From a virus, in the IMG/VR virus record IMGVR_UViG_3300017706_002457, positions 1 through 25,982 of that record: a stretch of DNA of 25,982 nucleotides; one strand, 5' to 3'. A program made the translations under genes and the position numbers. Shown piece after piece: positions 6,459 through 13,263 of the stretch (within the stretch, counting starts at the first letter, position 1; each line of letters starts with the position of its first letter). The notes under the pieces are model-generated. The model was not told the origin of the DNA, made no database searches, and saw nothing but the letters and a program-made list of their open reading frames with translations.

Positions 6459-7390
6459 TCTGAAGATGCCATAATTTCAGTTAGACAAGCAACAGTGTTT
6501 AGTTCTTTATCAGCAACAAAACCCGCCTTATATTGATAATCAGCAAGAATTAGAATAATTGCAGGTATTGATTGCGGTTGTGCATAATCATAAAGTGTAT
6601 CATAAATACGTCTAAATATAACAGATGAATCAACATCTGTGTTATTAGTCACCCAGGACCTCATGTTTTTAAAGTTTTTTGTTTTAAGAAAACCAACAAG
6701 AGAAGCAATATTTTGATCTGACATACCAACAAGTATATCAGCTGTAATTTCACCAGAAGAAGAATATCGTTGAACTTCATTGATAACTCTACGCCAATCT
6801 GGCGCATATCTCATAATCAATTCAGCTAAAATCTTGTTATTAAATGAAACCTTTTCTGCTGTAAGGATATCCTGTAAGCGTTTCATAAATCCAGCTGCAA
6901 GTTCGGCAAGCTGCTTTTTAGTTGTATTAAACTCAATAACAGAACAACGAGAATGCAAAGGTTCAATAATACGATTCTTAAAGTTACATGTTAAAATAAA
7001 CCTGCAATTTTTACTGAACTCTTCAATGAAACCTCTGAGAGCTGGTTGCGTCGATTGAGCATTAAGATAATCAGCTTCATCAAGAATTACGACTTTAGTT
7101 CCTCCATTTAGAGAAACAGAAGAAGCAAATTGTTTAATCTTAGAACGAAGAACATCGATGCCGCTTTCTTCAGAAGCATTGATTACCATACAATCGAGGT
7201 TTAACTGGTGACACAAAGCTTTAGCGACTGTTGTTTTACCAAGACCAGCTGATCCTGTTAAAAGCATGTTGTGCATTTCGCCGGTGTCAACAATTTTTTG
7301 AAAAGTCTTCTTTAGACTTTCTGGAAGAATACAATCTTCGATGGTTTGTGGGCGATATTTTTCAACCCATAGGAATTCACTTTTACTCAT
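6449..7390 (-). CDS. 44: Clamp loader ATPase large subunit (T4 gp44-like)
   Basis: AAA+ ATPase of the clamp loader. From the ATG at 7390 (MSKSEFLWVEKYRP) it is 313 aa, close to T4 gp44 (319). Features, numbered from 7390: the RFC-like WVEKYRP start, Walker A GSAGLGKTT (46-54), Walker B ILDEADYL (DEAD about 104-107), sensor-1 ILTCNFKN and the arginine-finger motif SRC (about 147-149). A start two codons upstream at 7396 is possible but 7390 matches the family. Its own promoter (7401-7429) lies after the tRNA genes and leaves only about ten bases from -10 to ATG. It couples to gp62 by overlap. Confidence 0.96.
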   Translation of the reverse strand: MSKSEFLWVEKYRPQTIEDCILPESLKKTFQKIVDTGEMHNMLLTGSAGLGKTTVAKALCHQLNLDCMVINASEESGIDVLRSKIKQFASSVSLNGGTKVVILDEADYLNAQSTQPALRGFIEEFSKNCRFILTCNFKNRIIEPLHSRCSVIEFNTTKKQLAELAAGFMKRLQDILTAEKVSFNNKILAELIMRYAPDWRRVINEVQRYSSSGEITADILVGMSDQNIASLVGFLKTKNFKNMRSWVTNNTDVDSSVIFRRIYDTLYDYAQPQSIPAIILILADYQYKAGFVADKELNTVACLTEIMASSEWK

Positions 7391-7400
7391 AAACAAATAT

Positions 7401-7429
7401 ATTTTACACTAATTTTTACAGATTGTACA
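7401..7429 (-). promoter_or_regulatory. Sigma70-like promoter for gp44-gp62
   Basis: Minus strand TGTACA (7429-7424), 17 bases, then TAAAAT (7406-7401), ten bases before the gp44 ATG. No Shine-Dalgarno follows. Confidence 0.65.
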
Positions 7430-7437
7430 TACTAAAA

Positions 7438-7512
7438 TGGCTCCGAAGGTAGGGTTCGAACCTACGACCTAGTGGTTAACAGCCACCCGCTCTACCACTG
7501 AGCTACTTCGGA
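7438..7512 (-). tRNA. tRNA-Asn (anticodon GTT)
   Basis: A complete cloverleaf on the minus strand: acceptor TCCGAAG/CTTCGGA with encoded GCCA end, D arm GCTC/GAGC, anticodon stem GGTGG/CCACT (one G-T pair) with loop CTGTTAA, and T arm GTAGG-TTCGAAC-CCTAC. It reads AAC/AAU codons. Confidence 0.93.
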
Positions 7513-7518
7513 ATAAAT

Positions 7519-7596
7519 TGGCGGGGCAGCAAGATTCGAACTCACACATTGACACGTATTATATAACGCCGTCTCTACCAATTGGACTATGCACCC
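7519..7596 (-). tRNA. Degenerate or unusual tRNA-like gene, anticodon uncertain
   Basis: It keeps the encoded GCCA end, the GG of the D loop and the T loop TTCGAAT, and lies between two good tRNAs. Three arms show single-base length changes. The acceptor GGGTGCA faces TGCCCC, one base short. The D stem GTCC faces GAGAC, one extra A. The anticodon loop is eight bases (TATATAAT) on a four-pair stem. Either a decaying pseudo-tRNA or a tRNA with a non-standard anticodon loop. Confidence 0.55.
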
Positions 7597-7603
7597 TAAT
7601 AAA

Positions 7604-7679
7604 TGGAGCTCCGAGTCGGACTTGAACCGACGACCTGGTGATTACAAATCAACTGCTCTACCAACTGAGCTATCGGAGC
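7604..7679 (-). tRNA. tRNA-Thr (anticodon TGT)
   Basis: Acceptor GCTCCGA/TCGGAGC with encoded TCCA end, D arm GCTC/GAGC, loop TTTGTAA giving anticodon TGT (ACA codons), and T arm GTCGG-TTCAAGT-CCGAC. The anticodon stem GTTGA/TCACC has one T-C mismatch. Confidence 0.92.
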
Positions 7680-7686
7680 TTTTATC

Positions 7687-7971
7687 TTACTTAAAAATGC
7701 TAGCTAAACGAGAAAAAAGACATTTTCTTTTAGCTGCAACTTCAACGATTTTTTCTACAACAATTGGCTCTGGTTCAACAAATTCAACAGGTTGTATATC
7801 TTCTGGATTTTTGTGTGCGCGGTCTAAAGCTTTTTCCATATCTTTATGTGTAAAAAGATATGCTTCGCCATTCTCTGCAAACACGTGAAAGTATTTGTTC
7901 GAAGCGCTTGTGCGGGCTTTTTTATTTTTAATAAGCTTAATGTATGCTCTTTGTGTTTTTGCACCAGTCAT
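7687..7971 (-). CDS. Hypothetical protein (94 aa)
   Basis: I do not recognise this 94-aa protein. The N-terminal half is basic and may be beta-rich (RAYIKLIKNKKARTSASNKYFHVFAENGEAYLF). It is followed by an acidic, Pro/Glu/Val-rich stretch (PVEFVEPEPIVVEKIVEV) and a basic tail ending in LFSRLASIFK. It lies between the 82-aa gene and the tRNA cluster. It has no Shine-Dalgarno (ATATTATTATG) and no promoter of its own that I can see, so it is probably read from the gp45 promoter. Confidence 0.6.
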   Translation of the reverse strand: MTGAKTQRAYIKLIKNKKARTSASNKYFHVFAENGEAYLFTHKDMEKALDRAHKNPEDIQPVEFVEPEPIVVEKIVEVAAKRKCLFSRLASIFK

Positions 7972-8025
7972 AATAATATGTTTTTAGTGTTTGGCTAGTT
8001 TAACAACATAGCCAGGTTAGTTTTT

Positions 8026-8274
8026 TTATTTTGAAGCTTCAGCTGTTTCTTCAACAGAGTCTTCAGTTGATTCTTCGTTTGGTGTGTTTTGTTTAACAAA
8101 CTCTGCGAAGAGGTCACGCAACTGGCCAACGGATGAAAGTTCGGGGCCTTTGAAACCACCTCGCTCTGAAGCAGCATCGATGATTTGTGTTGCGAAAGAA
8201 ATGTGCTGAACATTCAATTGTACTTCTTGCACTTCGTTAGTTTCTACTGCGGTGTCTTTTTTATTCTCTGACAT
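8026..8274 (-). CDS. Small conserved-type phage protein with acidic tail (82 aa)
   Basis: An 82-aa acidic protein. The central segment (FATQIIDAASERGGFKGPELSSVGQLRDLFAEF) has a pattern I associate with small phage proteins of unknown function (RGxF, then EL, then VG). The last 18 residues are nearly all Glu, Ser, Thr and Ala. It sits 14 bases after the gp45 stop and should be cotranscribed with the clamp. No Shine-Dalgarno is visible. The position beside the clamp raises the idea of a replication or late-transcription accessory role, but there is no direct support. Confidence 0.6.
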   Translation of the reverse strand: MSENKKDTAVETNEVQEVQLNVQHISFATQIIDAASERGGFKGPELSSVGQLRDLFAEFVKQNTPNEESTEDSVEETAEASK

Positions 8275-8287
8275 AATATGTTTTTTG

Positions 8288-8959
8288 TTAGTTGTTAAAT
8301 GATGAATTTTTTTCTAAAGCAATCCAATACTTTGTTTTATTGTTAATACCATTCCATTGTGAAATAAGTTTAGAACTCACTAAAACTTCATAATCGTCTG
8401 GCAAAAGTTTTAAGTTAGAAATAAGAAATTGAAAGTCGTATGTTCTACTTTCGTTGTCGTCAATGATAAGTCGATAAGTATTAGCAGAAGAGTTATCCGG
8501 ATCTTTTACTTCTAAATAAACGTTATTGTCGTTATCGAGAGAGCAAATTGAAACAACAACATGACCAAGTGCACCTCCAGCTTTACGAATTTCGTTAATA
8601 ACGTTTGAAGTAATTTTAACTTTAAAATCAGCCTCAGGCATACTCACCTCTTTTTGTGGAGAAGTAAGGATAAGAGGATCTGAGTAACGATAATTAACTG
8701 ATGCCCTAGTATTATTAATAGAAACTGAATTTTCACCGAAGTTCAAATCGGGATCTTCAATAAGATTGAGAGCAGATAAGAATTCATTTAGATCATATAT
8801 TCCTACTTCAGAGTCAAAGGACTCTTGTACAACAACAGAAGCCATAATATTTTTAGCGTCTGCAATTGTTGATAAATTGTTACCCTCCTTGATTACAAGG
8901 TTAGGGTTAATTGCTGAAAAGTTCTTAAGAACTTCGATTGTTTCTTTGCTGATTTTCAT
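8288..8959 (-). CDS. 45: Sliding clamp (T4 gp45-like)
   Basis: Trimeric processivity clamp for gp43 and mobile enhancer of late transcription with gp55. The protein is 223 aa (T4: 228) from the ATG at 8959; MKISKETIEVLKNFSAINPN matches the T4 start. The frame reaches a TTG at 8965, which is rejected. Other family-like segments are VGIYDLNEFLSALNLIEDPDL, then FNFLISNLKLL-type FQFLISNLKLLPDDYEV and the C-terminal YWIALEKNS. A promoter at 8969-8997 ends nine bases before the ATG, with no Shine-Dalgarno, so the leader is about two or three bases. It is followed by the 82-aa and 94-aa genes and the tRNAs. Confidence 0.93.
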   Translation of the reverse strand: MKISKETIEVLKNFSAINPNLVIKEGNNLSTIADAKNIMASVVVQESFDSEVGIYDLNEFLSALNLIEDPDLNFGENSVSINNTRASVNYRYSDPLILTSPQKEVSMPEADFKVKITSNVINEIRKAGGALGHVVVSICSLDNDNNVYLEVKDPDNSSANTYRLIIDDNESRTYDFQFLISNLKLLPDDYEVLVSSKLISQWNGINNKTKYWIALEKNSSFNN

Positions 8960-8966
8960 AATCAAG

Positions 8967-9269
8967 TTATTCTACACTATTTTCAGAGGTTTGTAAATAA
9001 TAAAATTCCAATAAAAACATCATGCAACAAACCGCGTGTGCGGCGTGATGAATGCCGGTTTCCTCATCCAAAGTTTCACCGCGTTGAAGGGCCCACATAT
9101 GACGCTGCGCTGCAGCAAAATAACGACTATCAAGATTCTCGAGATATTGCCAATTGTTTCTATCATATTTCTGTGCTCCATGTGTTAATACTTTTACAAC
9201 ATCGTCTAGTGCGTTTGGTGGAACTAAACTATAGTCTGGTTTTTCTGAATCATATTTAATGCCTTCCAT
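8967..9269 (-). CDS. dATP/dGTP diphosphohydrolase-like protein (MazZ/DUF5664-type)
   Basis: A 100-aa protein with the pattern of the phage dATP/dGTP diphosphohydrolase N-terminal family: GIKYDSEKPDYSLVPPNALDDVVKVLTHGAQKYDRNNW, then RYFAAAQRHMWALQRGE and DEETGIHHAAHAVCCMMFLL. The conserved acidic (DEETG) and histidine residues (RH, HHxxH) are present. Relatives such as MazZ act on dATP and dGTP; in Z-genome phages this removes dATP. No PurZ is visible here, so a general nucleotide-pool role is more likely. It has its own promoter whose -10 ends 11 bases before the ATG. It lies between gp46 and gp45, where T4 has rpbA. Confidence 0.75.
   Translation of the reverse strand: MEGIKYDSEKPDYSLVPPNALDDVVKVLTHGAQKYDRNNWQYLENLDSRYFAAAQRHMWALQRGETLDEETGIHHAAHAVCCMMFLLEFYYLQTSENSVE
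8969..8997 (-). promoter_or_regulatory. Sigma70-like promoter for gp45
   Basis: Minus strand TTTACA (8997-8992), 17 bases, then TAGAAT (8974-8969). It overlaps the 3' end of the upstream gene and stops nine bases short of the gp45 ATG. Confidence 0.7.
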
Positions 9270-9280
9270 ATTGTTTAGAT

Positions 9281-9309
9281 ATTATACTACAATTTCGGCC
9301 GTTTGTAAA
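9281..9309 (-). promoter_or_regulatory. Sigma70-like promoter for the diphosphohydrolase gene
   Basis: Minus strand TTTACA (9309-9304), 17 bases, then TATAAT (9286-9281). It overlaps the last codons and stop of gp46. Confidence 0.75.
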
Positions 9310-11015
9310 CTACTTTTTTTCATTTGGCTAAAATTATTTACTTTTTCAAATTCAATCTTGCTAGGAAACTTGCCTTCTAATAAATCCTGTTTGTGTGAAA
9401 TTATAAAAACGTTTGTTTCTTTACCAAGTGTATTAAGAATTTTAAGAAGATTGTCAACACCATCTGCGTCCATACTTGAATCAAACGTTTCGTCAAGGAC
9501 CAAAAGATTAGTGTTTGCACTATTCTTCATTTTAGATATTTGTCTCCACGAAAACAATAAACTTAAATCAATTCTTTGTTTTTCACCTTCTGAAAAAGAT
9601 GCATATGTAAATTCATCGCGATGTCGTGATTTAATCGTTTCATTAAAAGAATCGTCAAGATGAAAAAGAACAAAGAAATCAAGTACTTGTAAATACTGGT
9701 TGATAAGCTTATTCATAATTGGAAGATATTGGCGAATAACTTTAGTTTTAATCCCAGTGTCTCTTAGTAGTTCACTAATAGCATCAAAGTAAGAGCTTTT
9801 TTGCGATTGTTTTAAACGTACTTCATTTAAATTTGCTCTTTTACTTCTATCGTTAGACAATGTTTTTTCAGCAACATTAGTGTCTTGAATATCTACATTT
9901 TTAGAAAGGCTTTGAATACGTTTTTTAAGAATATTAATTCGTGTTTGATTATTGAGCATACTAGAGTTAACCTCATTTAAATGAACAATTTTCTCGTTTA
10001 ATTCATTTACATTTTTTTCAACTATCTTTAATTCTTCTTTTGCTTTATAATAATCTTCATTTAAAGATTTAGCTTTTATTTTACAGTTGTGATTTTTAGA
10101 TTCTTTCAATTCTTTCGAAATGTCTTGCTCACAGGTAGGGCAACAATCATTTTTATCATAGAACATCGATTCTTTTACAACATCGTCCATCTTATGCTTA
10201 AGACTATTAATTTCCATAGCATAAGTGTTCATACTTTCTTTTTCTTTTTTATGTGATTCTACTGAAGTAATATAAAACTCTTCGTATTCATTTTGAAGAG
10301 ACGAATTACTATTAAGCAATTCTTCAACCTCTTCGTTTAAATTAGAAATTTCGTTTTTTCTTTTTTCTTCGTGAGAAGAATCAATCTTTTTTAATTCATC
10401 AATATGTTTTGCCTGAAGATCAATGCGTTCTTTAAGAATATTTAGTTCATTGTCTGTTTCGTTCATTTTATGGCGAAGAACAACAATTTTTTCTTTTAAA
10501 ACACCATTCATTTTTGTAAATATTCCAATATCAAGAAGATCTTCAATTACATTTCTTCTTTGGTGAGAAGGCAATTGCATGAATGGAATAAAATTAGATG
10601 ATCCTAAAACAACAACCTGATGAAATGACTTGTGATTAAGTTTAAGAATGTTTTGCTCAATGATTTTTTGGTAATCACGGCTATGTGATTCTTGATTTAG
10701 CAGTTCTCCATTTCGATAAACTTCAAAAACGTTAGGTTTAATTCCTCGAATAATTTTGTATTCAACAGATCCAACAGAAAATTCTACTGTAACAAGACAT
10801 TTTTTATTGTTTATAGAATTTACCAATTGCGGTTTGTTGATACTTCTATGAGGCTTTCCAAATAACGCAAATGATAAAGCATCAAGCATTGTTGATTTTC
10901 CTGCTCCATTTGAACCAACAATGAGTGTTGCTGAATCTTTGTTAAGGTAAATAGTTGTTTTTTTATCGCCTGTTGATAGAAAGTTTTTCCATGTGAGTTT
11001 CTTAAATATAATCAT
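9282..11015 (-). CDS. 46: Recombination endonuclease subunit, SbcC/Rad50-like (T4 gp46)
   Basis: ATPase subunit of the gp46/gp47 (Rad50/Mre11-type) complex that resects DNA ends for recombination-dependent replication and host DNA degradation. It is 577 aa (T4: 560). Walker A is GSNGAGKS (34-41), coiled coil runs about 180-400 with a zinc hook CPTC (292-295), the ABC signature is FSEGEKQ (474-480), Walker B is LLVLDE (504-509) with SSMD after it, and a late switch region VFIISHKQ lies near the end. It begins inside the gp47 stop (TAATG, one-base overlap), so the subunits are translationally coupled. Confidence 0.97.
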   Translation of the reverse strand: MIIFKKLTWKNFLSTGDKKTTIYLNKDSATLIVGSNGAGKSTMLDALSFALFGKPHRSINKPQLVNSINNKKCLVTVEFSVGSVEYKIIRGIKPNVFEVYRNGELLNQESHSRDYQKIIEQNILKLNHKSFHQVVVLGSSNFIPFMQLPSHQRRNVIEDLLDIGIFTKMNGVLKEKIVVLRHKMNETDNELNILKERIDLQAKHIDELKKIDSSHEEKRKNEISNLNEEVEELLNSNSSLQNEYEEFYITSVESHKKEKESMNTYAMEINSLKHKMDDVVKESMFYDKNDCCPTCEQDISKELKESKNHNCKIKAKSLNEDYYKAKEELKIVEKNVNELNEKIVHLNEVNSSMLNNQTRINILKKRIQSLSKNVDIQDTNVAEKTLSNDRSKRANLNEVRLKQSQKSSYFDAISELLRDTGIKTKVIRQYLPIMNKLINQYLQVLDFFVLFHLDDSFNETIKSRHRDEFTYASFSEGEKQRIDLSLLFSWRQISKMKNSANTNLLVLDETFDSSMDADGVDNLLKILNTLGKETNVFIISHKQDLLEGKFPSKIEFEKVNNFSQMKKSSLQTAEIVV

Positions 11016-12073
11016 TATATAGTATCTAAAGATTGTGCTTCAATTAAAAGTTCTTGCATCATTTTTTTAAGAACGTCCTGATTTAAATTTGTTTCTGTAG
11101 CATCAATGTAACTGTTTAGTAACGTTGAAGTATCATCAACTTTTACAGCATTATCATCAATGTTATCTCCTTCATATTCATCAAACGATTCAATAATTCT
11201 AAGTTCATAAGGATTAAAATCATAAAGCATATCCATGAATTTGTCAAAGATGTATAAATCAGTTTTATTAGTCACGATGACTTTAACAAAGGTGTTTTGA
11301 ATTTCATCTCGGGTTATCGCTTTAAGATTATCTTCATCATAATAAATTTTTTGAAATAAATATTGAGGATTTCTAATTGCTTCGACTTTTCGTGTTTCTG
11401 TATCGAGAATATGAAAATATTTTGGATCATGCGCATCAGACCACGTAAGCTCAAATTGAGTTCCAAGATATGTGATATTTCCTTGACTGCTTTTTGTATG
11501 ATAGTGACCAGAATAAACAGAGTCATAGCGATCAAATAAACTACTATCCATTCCGTGTGACTTAATGTCAGCATTTCCCATGTATTTAAATCCTCCTAAT
11601 TCTAGGTGGCCCATTAAAATAGATGCATCAGAATTTTTAATGAAATCCATACATTCATCATTGTTAGTTTCACACATCCATGGTAAAAAGCCGATTTTTA
11701 ATTCAGCGAATTTTTTTACGATAGGATTCATAGAAACATTAATCCTATCGCTATATTTGTTTAAAATTAATTCTAAAGAATTTAATTCGTTAGTGTTTTT
11801 ATAATAAACATCATGGTTTCCGGGGATTATATCCATGAACATATCATAATCATAAAGTTTTTTTATAAAATCATTATAATTTTGTTTTAAAACTTTGTAA
11901 TTTATGTATCTGCGATGATCAAAATAATCTCCTAAATGAATTATATCTTTAATGTTGTTTTCTAACAAATACGGAAAAAAGACATCATTATAAAAATTAG
12001 ATGAGTGATTCAAAAAAATATCTGAACCATTCTTAATTCCAGCGTGTGTATCATTAATAAGAGCTATTTTCAT
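11015..12073 (-). CDS. 47: Recombination endonuclease subunit, SbcD/Mre11-like (T4 gp47)
   Basis: Metallophosphoesterase nuclease partner of gp46, 352 aa (T4: 339). The calcineurin-like motifs are complete: D8-x-H10 in INDTHAG, GDYFDHR (48-54), GNHDVYY (85-91), GHLELGG (155-161) and GHYH (189-192). The C-terminal part is Asp/Glu-rich and likely contacts gp46. It starts one base after the gp55 stop and shares one base with gp46, forming a tight gp55-gp47-gp46 operon driven by the promoter at 12665-12693. Confidence 0.96.
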   Translation of the reverse strand: MKIALINDTHAGIKNGSDIFLNHSSNFYNDVFFPYLLENNIKDIIHLGDYFDHRRYINYKVLKQNYNDFIKKLYDYDMFMDIIPGNHDVYYKNTNELNSLELILNKYSDRINVSMNPIVKKFAELKIGFLPWMCETNNDECMDFIKNSDASILMGHLELGGFKYMGNADIKSHGMDSSLFDRYDSVYSGHYHTKSSQGNITYLGTQFELTWSDAHDPKYFHILDTETRKVEAIRNPQYLFQKIYYDEDNLKAITRDEIQNTFVKVIVTNKTDLYIFDKFMDMLYDFNPYELRIIESFDEYEGDNIDDNAVKVDDTSTLLNSYIDATETNLNQDVLKKMMQELLIEAQSLDTI

Positions 12074-12074
12074 A

Positions 12075-12653
12075 TTAAATAAAATCTTCTAACAGACCGG
12101 AAATTCTTTTTTTAGATCGCTTTTTCTTTTTTATTTTTTTGCCGAAGTTTTTAATTGCAGAATCGCGATCTCGAATAAGTTGTGATTTAAAACGTATACG
12201 TTCAACAATACCATCTGCACCTTTATGATCACCGACATCCATAAATCCTGCAGCATCAGCGTGTTCCATATATAGCTCTTTAATATCCTGGTGTTTCTTT
12301 TCTTTAGCGATTCTTCTTAAAAAAGCGTAATATGTAATCTGTGTAAAATACGCAAATGCATTAGGTAAACCAGTGCGAGTTGCTTTTTTTACATCATAAT
12401 TCATAATAGCCTTAATACAATTTTCGACTGCATCCATTACCATCTCTTCACGGTATGTGTATCCAGAAAAGTTAGGTTTGTGAGAAAGGCCTTCTGCAAT
12501 TTTAAGAAAGCACGTTCCAATGTATTCAGTGATCCGTGGTTCTTCAACGTCTTTTTCTCGGGCCTCTAAAACAGATTCAGTGTATTCTACAACTGCGGTT
12601 GAAAACTCCCTGTTATTTACGTAGTGAGGTTTATCTTTAGCTTTCTTTTTCAT
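12075..12653 (-). CDS. 55: Late-transcription sigma factor (T4 gp55-like)
   Basis: Small sigma factor that directs host RNA polymerase to TATAAATA late promoters. It is 192 aa (T4: 185). Matches to T4 gp55 from memory include the N-terminal KPHYVNNREF, IAEGLSHKPNFSGYTYREEMVMDAV, and NAFAYFTQITYYAFLRRIAKEKK. The C-terminus is a run of Lys/Arg followed by GLLEDFI, in the place of the T4 clamp-binding epitope. The presence of many NATAAATA octamers in the window fits this assignment. Its promoter has perfect TATAAT, and 11 bases separate it from the ATG. Confidence 0.93.
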   Translation of the reverse strand: MKKKAKDKPHYVNNREFSTAVVEYTESVLEAREKDVEEPRITEYIGTCFLKIAEGLSHKPNFSGYTYREEMVMDAVENCIKAIMNYDVKKATRTGLPNAFAYFTQITYYAFLRRIAKEKKHQDIKELYMEHADAAGFMDVGDHKGADGIVERIRFKSQLIRDRDSAIKNFGKKIKKKKRSKKRISGLLEDFI

Positions 12654-12664
12654 AGCATAGTTAT

Positions 12665-12693
12665 ATTATACAATATAAACTCTTAAATGTACA
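12665..12693 (-). promoter_or_regulatory. Sigma70-like promoter for gp55-gp47-gp46
   Basis: Minus strand TGTACA (12693-12688), 17 bases, then TATAAT (12670-12665), 11 bases before the gp55 ATG. It diverges from a plus-strand promoter 31 bases away. Confidence 0.75.
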
Positions 12694-12723
12694 TATTTAA
12701 TTGCAACCTTGTGCATTTTTTTA

Positions 12724-12752
12724 TGTACAGAATTATAAATTTGGTGTATAAT
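12724..12752 (+). promoter_or_regulatory. Plus-strand sigma70-like promoter with no plus-strand gene
   Basis: TGTACA (12724-12729), 17 bases, then TATAAT (12747-12752) on the plus strand, identical in both boxes and spacing to the gp55 promoter. Transcription would start near 12759 and run antisense to the 160-aa gene and uvsW. Confidence 0.6.
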
Positions 12753-12763
12753 ATTCTTAGAAA

Positions 12764-12792
12764 GGCAAAAAACATCTATGTTAATTTTTGCC
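12764..12792 (-). terminator. Hairpin at the end of the 160-aa gene, weak terminator
   Basis: GGCAAAAA pairs with TTTTTGCC, with an inner ACA/TGT stem. On the minus strand it is followed by TTTCT, a poor U-run. It covers the 160-aa gene's stop codon. It would also lie at the 5' end of an RNA made from the plus-strand promoter. Confidence 0.4.
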
Positions 12793-13263
12793 GTATGGAT
12801 TATCCCATTTACTTCTCCATTTAAAAGAAGATTGTGGATTATAGCAATCATCAATTTCCGTATCATCAATACCTCCATCAATATCTGTATGCATAAAATT
12901 ATCAACTGGATCATTAAACAATTGTTTTAAAACAGTATCAATCTCATTGTTAGTAAGATGGCCTTCTAAATTAGATTTTATTAAATACCTGTGGTATTGT
13001 ATTTGTACACTTTCCAAAGGAACTCCAGAAGATATAATTTGACTTTCCTTTATTTGTATAACATCGATGTCTTTAACTAGCATCCAGGGATTAAAAAATG
13101 ATTCGTTCTTTCCTAAGATTTGAATTTCTACAGCTCCAGTGAGGTGGAAGCTCCTTGTATCTCTGTCAAATCTTTCTTCGTTTGCTATTATGTGACTACC
13201 GTCGATTAGCCTATAAGTTACTATCTCAAACTGATTCAAGTAGTCTTTAAGATCTTTATTCAT
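12781..13263 (-). CDS. Hypothetical protein, possible Sm-like fold (160 aa)
   Basis: I cannot assign a named family. The first 85 residues look like a small beta-barrel of the Sm/LSm type: VTYRLIDGSHIIANEERFD, then FHLTGAVEIQI, FFNPWMLVKD and DIDVIQIKESQI, with strand lengths and the DG-x-x-I-x-A pattern of that fold. The rest is acidic and Asn/Asp-rich (NDPVDNFMHTDIDGGIDDTEIDD). The ATG overlaps the uvsW stop (ATGA), so it is translationally coupled to uvsW. An RNA-binding role beside an R-loop helicase would be consistent but is inference. Confidence 0.65.
   Translation of the reverse strand: MNKDLKDYLNQFEIVTYRLIDGSHIIANEERFDRDTRSFHLTGAVEIQILGKNESFFNPWMLVKDIDVIQIKESQIISSGVPLESVQIQYHRYLIKSNLEGHLTNNEIDTVLKQLFNDPVDNFMHTDIDGGIDDTEIDDCYNPQSSFKWRSKWDNPYGKN

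Noticed and set aside
7985-8015. GGCTA/TAGCC hairpin between the 82-aa and 94-aa genes
   Set aside because: A five-base stem, long loop and no T-run; unlikely to be a terminator.
8960-8965. TTG start two codons before the gp45 ATG
   Set aside because: The ATG at 8959 matches the T4 gp45 N-terminus; TTG is only a frame extension.
12778-12930. 50-codon plus-strand frame just after the plus-strand promoter (MLIFAVWIIPF...)
   Set aside because: It is fully antisense to the 160-aa gene and hydrophobic because of AT-rich sequence. The AAAGG is too far from the ATG. The promoter itself is kept as a finding.
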